DNA from: Streptococcus toyakuensis
GTDB taxonomy: Bacteria; Bacillota; Bacilli; Lactobacillales; Streptococcaceae
Assembly: GCF_024346585.1 (NCBI RefSeq)
Contig: NZ_AP024523.1
Span: 1,621,001-1,685,000, forward strand
DNA: 64,000 nucleotides
Direction of reading: 5' to 3'
Position 1 is the first letter of the stretch. Each line of letters starts with the position of its first letter. A model generated the notes under the pieces. It was given only the letters and a program-made list of their open reading frames with translations, did not search any database and was not told the DNA's origin. Below are positions 56,884 through 64,000 of this stretch, piece after piece. Position numbers and translations under genes: made by a program.

Positions 56884-57882
56884 TTATAACTCATTATCTA
56901 ACAGGGGAATACGGATATCAACCGCCATCCCTTGCTTGGGAGCTGTCAATAACTGAACCGTCCCTGCCATATCTTCGACCCGCTCCTTAATATTACGGAG
57001 TCCATAATTCAGCTCATCTAAGCTCCCTAACTGGAAACCAATTCCATTGTCCACTACCTTCAGTTGCAATTCAACATCTGTCTGATAGAGATAGACATCC
57101 AAACAAGATGCCTGGGCATGGCGGAGGGTATTGCTAATCAACTCTTGCAGGATACGGAAGATATGCTCCTCGATTTTCTTAGGCAATTTCGTCACATTTT
57201 GCTTAAGACTAACTCTGAGATCACTCTTATCCTCAAGCTCTTTTAAGAGAATTTGGATTCCCTCAACCAGACTCTTCTGCTCCAGCTCAACTGGTCTCAA
57301 ATGCAAGAGCAAGACCCGCAAATCCTTCTGGGCAGTTTCTACAATAGCTGTGACACTCTGCAACTGGGTCTGCATCTTTTCTCTATCCAATTTCAAAGAC
57401 TGCTGGCTAACACCTGACAAAATCATGTGAGCCGCAAACAACTCCTGACTGACTGTATCGTGCAAATCCCTAGCAATCCGCTTCCGTTCCTTCTCGATGA
57501 TTTCCTCTTCCTGAGCAAGACTCTGATTTTCAGCCTTTTGAAGAGCCTCTGTCAAGAGGTTAAGTTTACCTGACAAGGACTTGAAACTGGCATCCAAATC
57601 TGGTTCGACAACCTGAACTACTTCTTGCCCTGCCAACAAACGCTTGAGATTAGCCTGCATTTTTCTTAGAGAAATCTCTTCAATACCTCGCCAAAATAAG
57701 GCTAAGAGACAGGTCATGGACATGCTAAACACCAACAACAAAAAGACAAATTTTTCTGTTTTTTCGACATCCCGCAAGAAAATAGACCAGTCAAAGTCAA
57801 GGATGTCCAGCAAGCTGTGGGACAGAAATAAGACAAACAGTATGGAGGTGAGAGCAATGATTATATAAGCTTGTTTTTTCAT
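56884..57882 (-). CDS. liaS: Sensor histidine kinase, LiaS/VraS type
   Basis: 332 residues, two N-terminal transmembrane helices (about 6-28 and 44-64) with a very short outside loop, typical of intramembrane-sensing kinases. Phosphoryl site His141 in ERKRIARDLHDTVSQELFA (HisKA_3) and ATP-binding NGIGFQLGSLDELNYGLRNI. It overlaps the liaF-like stop by 4 bases, and liaR follows. Confidence 0.92.
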   Translation of the reverse strand: MKKQAYIIIALTSILFVLFLSHSLLDILDFDWSIFLRDVEKTEKFVFLLLVFSMSMTCLLALFWRGIEEISLRKMQANLKRLLAGQEVVQVVEPDLDASFKSLSGKLNLLTEALQKAENQSLAQEEEIIEKERKRIARDLHDTVSQELFAAHMILSGVSQQSLKLDREKMQTQLQSVTAIVETAQKDLRVLLLHLRPVELEQKSLVEGIQILLKELEDKSDLRVSLKQNVTKLPKKIEEHIFRILQELISNTLRHAQASCLDVYLYQTDVELQLKVVDNGIGFQLGSLDELNYGLRNIKERVEDMAGTVQLLTAPKQGMAVDIRIPLLDNEL

Positions 57883-58577
57883 CCTCTGACCACCTCCACA
57901 TCCCCAATCATAGTGGTCAAGAAAATCTTGACACTCTTGTTACTCTTGAGATAGTCTCTTGTTTCTTGATGATAGTGTTCATTGCGGAGGGCTCGCTTGG
58001 GCTGGTTGAAAAAAGTCAAATCACCATAGAGACAATTAACGCTGAGACTGACTTCCACATCAACAGGTACAATGATTTTAGTCGTTCCTAACATCTTTCT
58101 GAGGATAATGACATTGTCATGATTGGTTAGGATGACCCTCTCCAGATGAATGGTATCCTTGCCCATGAGACGAAAGAGATTGATATCATCAAACTTGCAA
58201 GTCTGGTAGCTTGAAAAATGATGGAGATTTCCAAACCAACGATTTTTCTCCTTCTTAACCGTTACCACCTCTTCAAAAACCAAATTGGTTTGCTCTTTTT
58301 CCTGGTTCATCATCGGATAAAGAAGAAAGAGGCTGTATATGACCGCAACAAAAATAGCTAAAATCACAAAAGGATTGAGCATGACGATGAAAAAGAAGAG
58401 AATGGTTGCCACTACTAAGAGAAGATTATTGCCCTCTTTACCAGTGTAATAGCGAATCAAAAGCAAAAAGAGGAATAAAATCAGCAGAAAACGCGAAAAA
58501 TGCTCTGAAACCATCAAAATCAGAGCTCCCGTCAACAGACAGGCTTCGATAAATAAAAAGATTTTAAATTTTCTCAT
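57879..58577 (-). CDS. liaF: LiaF-like membrane protein (cell-wall stress inhibitor of LiaS)
   Basis: 232 residues: an N-terminal set of about three to four hydrophobic helices (1-85), then a soluble C-terminal LiaF-type beta domain (about 115-232) with TIHLERVILTNHDNVIILRK and a terminal MIGDVEVVRG. LiaF keeps LiaS silent in the absence of cell-wall stress. First of the three-gene operon. Confidence 0.87.
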   Translation of the reverse strand: MRKFKIFLFIEACLLTGALILMVSEHFSRFLLILFLFLLLIRYYTGKEGNNLLLVVATILFFFIVMLNPFVILAIFVAVIYSLFLLYPMMNQEKEQTNLVFEEVVTVKKEKNRWFGNLHHFSSYQTCKFDDINLFRLMGKDTIHLERVILTNHDNVIILRKMLGTTKIIVPVDVEVSLSVNCLYGDLTFFNQPKRALRNEHYHQETRDYLKSNKSVKIFLTTMIGDVEVVRG

Positions 58578-58633
58578 AGGTTCATCCTCTCCCTTCTATT
58601 TTATCACACTTCAAAAAAGTCACCTCGGTCTGA

Positions 58634-60641
<2,008 letters not shown>

Positions 60642-60655
<14 letters not shown>

Positions 60656-61595
60656 CTTGGCTCAAATCCTTTGTTTTTGACACAATCAAGCGATAACGTT
60701 GACTGAAGATTTCAGATAAATGCTCCAAGTCTTTCTCCTGACAGAGGACCTTGACATTGGGACCAGCATCCATAGTAAAGTAGCAGGCCTCTCCTTGCTC
60801 ACGGAGCTGGCGAACAAAGTCCATGGCCTCATAGCTTGCATCGGTTAGATAGGAAAAGGCTGGTGATGCTGTTTTCGTCGTAGCGTGCATAGCAAGGGCA
60901 TTTTCCTCCGTTAACTCCCCAACCTTGGCAAAGTCATTTTCCTTGAGATAAACCAGCATATCCTGATAATCCTTCTCAGACTGCCGCACCCAGTCGTCAA
61001 AAGTCGTCGAAGTTTCCACACAAAGTTTCATCCCATCACGGCTAGAGATTGGTTTTTTCTTGTCTTCTAGCACCAACATAATCATAGCTAGTTTCAGGTC
61101 TGTCTCTACAGGGTAAATCTCTCCGCTATCCTTGTCCCAGGCACCTAGCGGTCCATAAAAACTCCGAGAAGAAGAGCCTGAGGCAAACTTAGCCTCCTGC
61201 GCCAACTGACTCCGATTCAAACCAAGCTTGAAATAAGCGTTGCAAGCCTTGACCAAGGCGGACAAACCACTAGAACTTGAGGACAGGCCCGCTGCGGTAG
61301 GCATATTGTTTTGAGTATCGATACGGACAAAGTCCTCACCTTCTGGACGGTAACGGTCGATAATCTTACTCATCTTGGCATGCTCCGCTTCATTTTGTAG
61401 CTGACCATTGATATAAAATGCATCAGCTGTCGCATGGGCTGGTAAAGGCGACAAGGTCGTCTCCGTATACATATTCTCCAAAGTCAGAGAAATACTGCTA
61501 GTAGCAGGTACCATCTCTTTTTCTCTTTTCTTTCCCCAATATTTAATAATAGCAACATTTGCGTAGGAACGTACTGTTACAGGCTCTCTATCCAT
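60642..61595 (-). CDS. mvaD: Diphosphomevalonate decarboxylase
   Basis: Makes IPP with loss of CO2, 317 residues. VRSYANVAIIKYWGKK at the start, PTAAGLSSSSSGLSALVKA as the GHMP loop near 100, and FTMDAGPNVKVL at the C-terminus. It overlaps mvk by 19 bases. Confidence 0.96.
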
Positions 61596-62455
61596 GTCTG
61601 AACAGCTCCTTTCTCTTCTAATCTTTCTGCTAGTTCTTGTGCGTGTGTCAAATTGTCTGCCAAGGCTATGATACAGCCTCCAAGCCCACCACCACTCATC
61701 TTGGCACCCAGAGCACCATGACTAAGTGCCGTTTCAACCAAAGAGTCTGCTTCAGGGCTACTGACACCAATTTCTTTTAAATGTAAATGTGCTTGACTGA
61801 GGATTTGTCCCAGTCCTTCAGCATCTTTTTGTGAAATCGCAACTTCTGCCTGCCGGGTCAATTCTCCCAAGGCATGCAAAAACGGTAGGGCATCCTTGCC
61901 CTTACTTTGAACCACTTGGATGGCTTCACGAGTGTGACCATAAACGCCCGTATCTGCAATCACCAAATAGGCAGATAAATTCATCTCAAGCTCTGTAAAT
62001 CCTACATTCTTAATAAAGCGAATAGGTTGGTCACTGAGACAGGTCTTAGCATCCAAACCACTTGGATTCATATGGGCAATCATCTCAGCCCGATTGACCA
62101 AGATTTCTAGTACATCATGAGGTAGTTCTGCCTGATAGTAGTCAAATACCGCACGAATGGCCGCTATGCTAATAGCAGCTGACGAACCCATTCCCCGTTT
62201 TTCAGGGATAGCCGAGTCAATCTCACAGCGAATGCAGGCTTCTTTGATATCCAAATACTCAAGCGAAGCATAAACTGCCATGGACATGGTATCCTCCTCA
62301 TAGAGACGCCAAGGTCTCACTGCAGGAACTACCTTACAAGTCACCTCCACCTCCAAAAGAGGCAGGGAAATGGCAGGATAACCGTAAACGACAGCATGCT
62401 CCCCTATTAAAATTATCTTACTATGTGCCTGACCGACACCAACTTTTTTTGTCAT
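61577..62455 (-). CDS. mvk: Mevalonate kinase
   Basis: First kinase of the pathway, 292 residues. GQAHSKIILIGEHAVVYGYPA at the N-terminus (in parts), GHMP loop PEKRGMGSSAAISIA near 88-102, and LGAKMSGGGLGGCIIALAD at the end. First gene of mvk-mvaD-mvaK2-fni. HMG-CoA synthase and reductase are not in the window, as is usual in streptococci, where they lie elsewhere. Confidence 0.96.
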   Translation of the reverse strand: MTKKVGVGQAHSKIILIGEHAVVYGYPAISLPLLEVEVTCKVVPAVRPWRLYEEDTMSMAVYASLEYLDIKEACIRCEIDSAIPEKRGMGSSAAISIAAIRAVFDYYQAELPHDVLEILVNRAEMIAHMNPSGLDAKTCLSDQPIRFIKNVGFTELEMNLSAYLVIADTGVYGHTREAIQVVQSKGKDALPFLHALGELTRQAEVAISQKDAEGLGQILSQAHLHLKEIGVSSPEADSLVETALSHGALGAKMSGGGLGGCIIALADNLTHAQELAERLEEKGAVQTWIESL

Positions 62456-62539
62456 ATTTTCCTTTTATTAGACGAAAAAGCCGTCTCATTTTTTCATACA
62501 AGTATTGCTTCTCTCCTATCTATTTTATTATATTTTCAC

Positions 62540-62575
62540 AAAAAAAGCGATTGTTTCCATTCACAATCGCTTTTC
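62540..62575. terminator. Terminator between the surface protein gene and mvk
   Basis: AAGCGATTGT, loop of about 8, ACAATCGCTT, T-rich on both strands. On the minus strand it ends the surface protein transcript before the mevalonate operon. Confidence 0.85.
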
Positions 62576-62630
62576 CCATTATAGGGATATATTTCCATCA
62601 TTTCATTATTTAAACGATTTCTAGCATATC

Positions 62631-64000
62631 CTATTCTTCTCGTTTTTTAGAAAATACCGTAAAGGCACCTAGGATAGATAAGCCACCTAGAGCTACCAAC
62701 CATTCATCTTGTTGACTACCTGTCTGAGGTAATTCATCCTTCTTGTGCACTTCAGTACTTCCTTGATTCCAATCTTCTGAAGAAATTGAGGTCGGAGTTG
62801 GTGTTGGTTGCGGTTCTGGTTTCGGTTCTGGCTTAGGCTCCGGCTTAGGCTCTGGTTTCGATTCTGGCTTAGGCTCTGGTTTCGGTTCTGGCTTAGGCTC
62901 TGGCTTTGGTTCAGGCTTAGGCTCTGGTTTTGGCTCCGGCTTAGGCTCCGGTTTTGGTTCAGGCTTAGGCTCTGGTTTCGGTTCTGGCTTAGGAGTCGGT
63001 GCGTTAGCCACGAATACCCATGTTCCTACAAACTCTACATCTGCTTTATTTACTTGTTTATTTTCAGCATCGTAGCTCTTGAATACCCATGTTCCATCAT
63101 TTTCTGTATCAACATACTCTGTTTTTGTTGGTTGAATTGTTGTTACATTTGATTTATCTACATAACGGTTTTGGTCGGTTGGTTTATAGTTTTCGATTGC
63201 TTCTGGCAATGTCTTACCTGGTGTCCCACTTTCAAATTTGTAGATTACACCGTATTTATTAGCCTCGAATACCCATGTTCCTATAAACTCTACATCTGCT
63301 TTATTTACTGCTTTATTTTCAGTATCGTAGCTCTTGAAAACCCATTTACCATCGTTTTCCGCATCTACGTACTCTGTTTTTGTCGGTTGAGTCGCAACTA
63401 CATTTGCTTTATCTGCATAACGATTTTGGTCGGTTGGTTTATAGCCTTCTATCGCTTCTGGCAATGTCTTACCTGGTGTCCCACTTACAAATTTGTAGGT
63501 TACACCGTATTTTTTAGCCTCGAATACCCATGTTCCTACAAACTCTACATCTGCTTTATTTACCTGTTTATTTTCAGCATCGTAACTCTTAAATACCCAT
63601 TTTCCATCTTCTTCTGCAACTGGGTACTCTTTTGTAGTTGGTTGAATCGCATCTACATTTGATTTATCTACATAACGGTTTTGGTCTGTTGGTTTATAGC
63701 CTTCTATTGCTGCTGGCAATGTCTTACCTGGTGTCCCACTTTCAAATTTATAGGTTACACCGTATTTATTAGCTTCGAATACCCATGTTCCTATAAACTC
63801 TACATCTGCTTTATTTACTTGTTTATTTTCAGCATCGTAGCTCTTGAATACCCATTTACCATCATTTTCTGTATCAACGTACTCTGTTTTTGTTGGTTGA
63901 ATTGTTGTTACATTTGATTTATCTACATAACGGTTTTGGTCTATTGGTTTATAGTTTTCGATTGCTGCTGGTAATGTCTTACCTGGTGTCCCACTTTGGA
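62631..64000 (-). CDS. LPXTG-anchored surface protein with SHIRT-type repeats, N-terminus cut by window edge
   Basis: The frame is open to base 64000, so signal peptide and N-terminal head are outside. Visible: three full 85-residue repeats and a last one ([20 protein letters not shown], then KWVFKSYD and [10 protein letters not shown]), which I take for SHIRT-like domains that hold adhesins away from the cell; a PEPKP-repeat wall-spanning region; then the sorting signal ELPQTG, hydrophobic helix and KKREE tail. Sortase A would link it to peptidoglycan. Ligand unknown. The SHIRT name is my recognition; MucBP-like repeats are the alternative. Confidence 0.85.
   Translation of the reverse strand, partial: QSGTPGKTLPAAIENYKPIDQNRYVDKSNVTTIQPTKTEYVDTENDGKWVFKSYDAENKQVNKADVEFIGTWVFEANKYGVTYKFESGTPGKTLPAAIEGYKPTDQNRYVDKSNVDAIQPTTKEYPVAEEDGKWVFKSYDAENKQVNKADVEFVGTWVFEAKKYGVTYKFVSGTPGKTLPEAIEGYKPTDQNRYADKANVVATQPTKTEYVDAENDGKWVFKSYDTENKAVNKADVEFIGTWVFEANKYGVIYKFESGTPGKTLPEAIENYKPTDQNRYVDKSNVTTIQPTKTEYVDTENDGTWVFKSYDAENKQVNKADVEFVGTWVFVANAPTPKPEPKPEPKPEPKPEPKPEPKPEPKPEPKPEPKPEPKPEPKPESKPEPKPEPKPEPKPEPQPTPTPTSISSEDWNQGSTEVHKKDELPQTGSQQDEWLVALGGLSILGAFTVFSKKREE
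62806..63003 (-). repeat. PEPKP-coding tandem repeat (wall-spanning region)
   Basis: Tandem 12-base units coding Pro-Glu-Pro-Lys, about 15 copies with silent changes and one Ser substitution. It should form a stiff rod across the cell wall, and the copy number is likely to vary between strains. Confidence 0.9.
63003..63995 (-). repeat. 255-bp tandem repeats coding 85-residue domains
   Basis: The marker GTGTCCCACT on the plus strand recurs at 63221, 63476, 63731 and 63986, exactly 255 bases apart. Units are near identical, with changes mostly in a few codons. The array goes beyond the window. Confidence 0.92.

Noticed and set aside
62808..63662. Plus-strand open frames with Arg/Phe/Trp-rich repeats
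   Set aside because: They are the reverse of the PEPKP and 85-residue repeats of the surface protein; low complexity and no ribosome site.
63221..63995. Regularly spaced repeats considered as CRISPR
   Set aside because: The 255-bp period is coding and in frame throughout, with no short repeat/variable spacer pattern.

Overview
The window is chromosomal DNA of a Streptococcus of the mitis group (S. mitis, S. pseudopneumoniae or S. pneumoniae type). This rests on the gene content and order, the low-GC Firmicute signals (AAGGAG ribosome binding sites, extended TGn -10 promoters), and six copies of the RUP repeat typical of pneumococcus and S. mitis. There are no rRNA or tRNA genes, no CRISPR array and no complete insertion sequence.

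Layout. 1-5.4 kb holds priA (cut by the window edge), rpoZ, gmk and rny, with an unusual membrane protein gene (Jag N-terminal domain plus DUF4839) on the opposite strand between gmk and rny. 5.5-11.8 kb is a minus-strand operon for ribosome assembly, NAD and nucleotide housekeeping (yqeG, yqeH, yhbY, nadD, yqeK, a cysteine hydrolase, rsfS, a methyltransferase, tmcAL). 11.8-15.7 kb has a CorA-type transporter, a short MscS channel, sstT and a FUSC-type exporter gene. 15.7-16.2 kb is non-coding and consists of tandem palindromic hairpins. It is also the point where two blocks meet that, as I recall, lie far apart in S. pneumoniae.

16.2-24.5 kb holds prfC, a likely type I toxin-antitoxin pair (33-residue holin-like toxin plus antisense RNA), gatCAB, a zinc butanediol dehydrogenase with a CcpA site, and efp, an Asp23 family gene and nusB. 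24.7-35.5 kb is the complete type II fatty-acid cluster: fabM, fabT, fabH, acpP, fabK, fabD, fabG, fabF, accB, fabZ, accC, accD, accA, with a FabT operator before fabK. 35.6-42.4 kb has an aspartokinase, a ManO-like gene, serS under a serine T-box, a TDT transporter, an AhpD-like protein, and an alanine/glycine symporter under a glycine riboswitch.

42.4-47.1 kb is a type III restriction-modification system. 47.2-54.8 kb holds mutS2, cvpA, a zapA-like gene, rnhC, lepB and recD2. 54.8-58.6 kb has the trigger factor gene and a LiaFSR-like cell-envelope stress system. 58.6-62.5 kb is the mevalonate operon (mvk, mvaD, mvaK2, fni). 62.6-64 kb is the C-terminal part of an LPXTG surface protein with SHIRT-type repeats.

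Most of the window is conserved core. The variable parts are the Jag-N/DUF4839 gene, the hairpin arrays, the toxin-antitoxin locus, the butanediol dehydrogenase, the type III system and the surface protein. Function and domain names come from sequence motifs and family recognition; no search was run.
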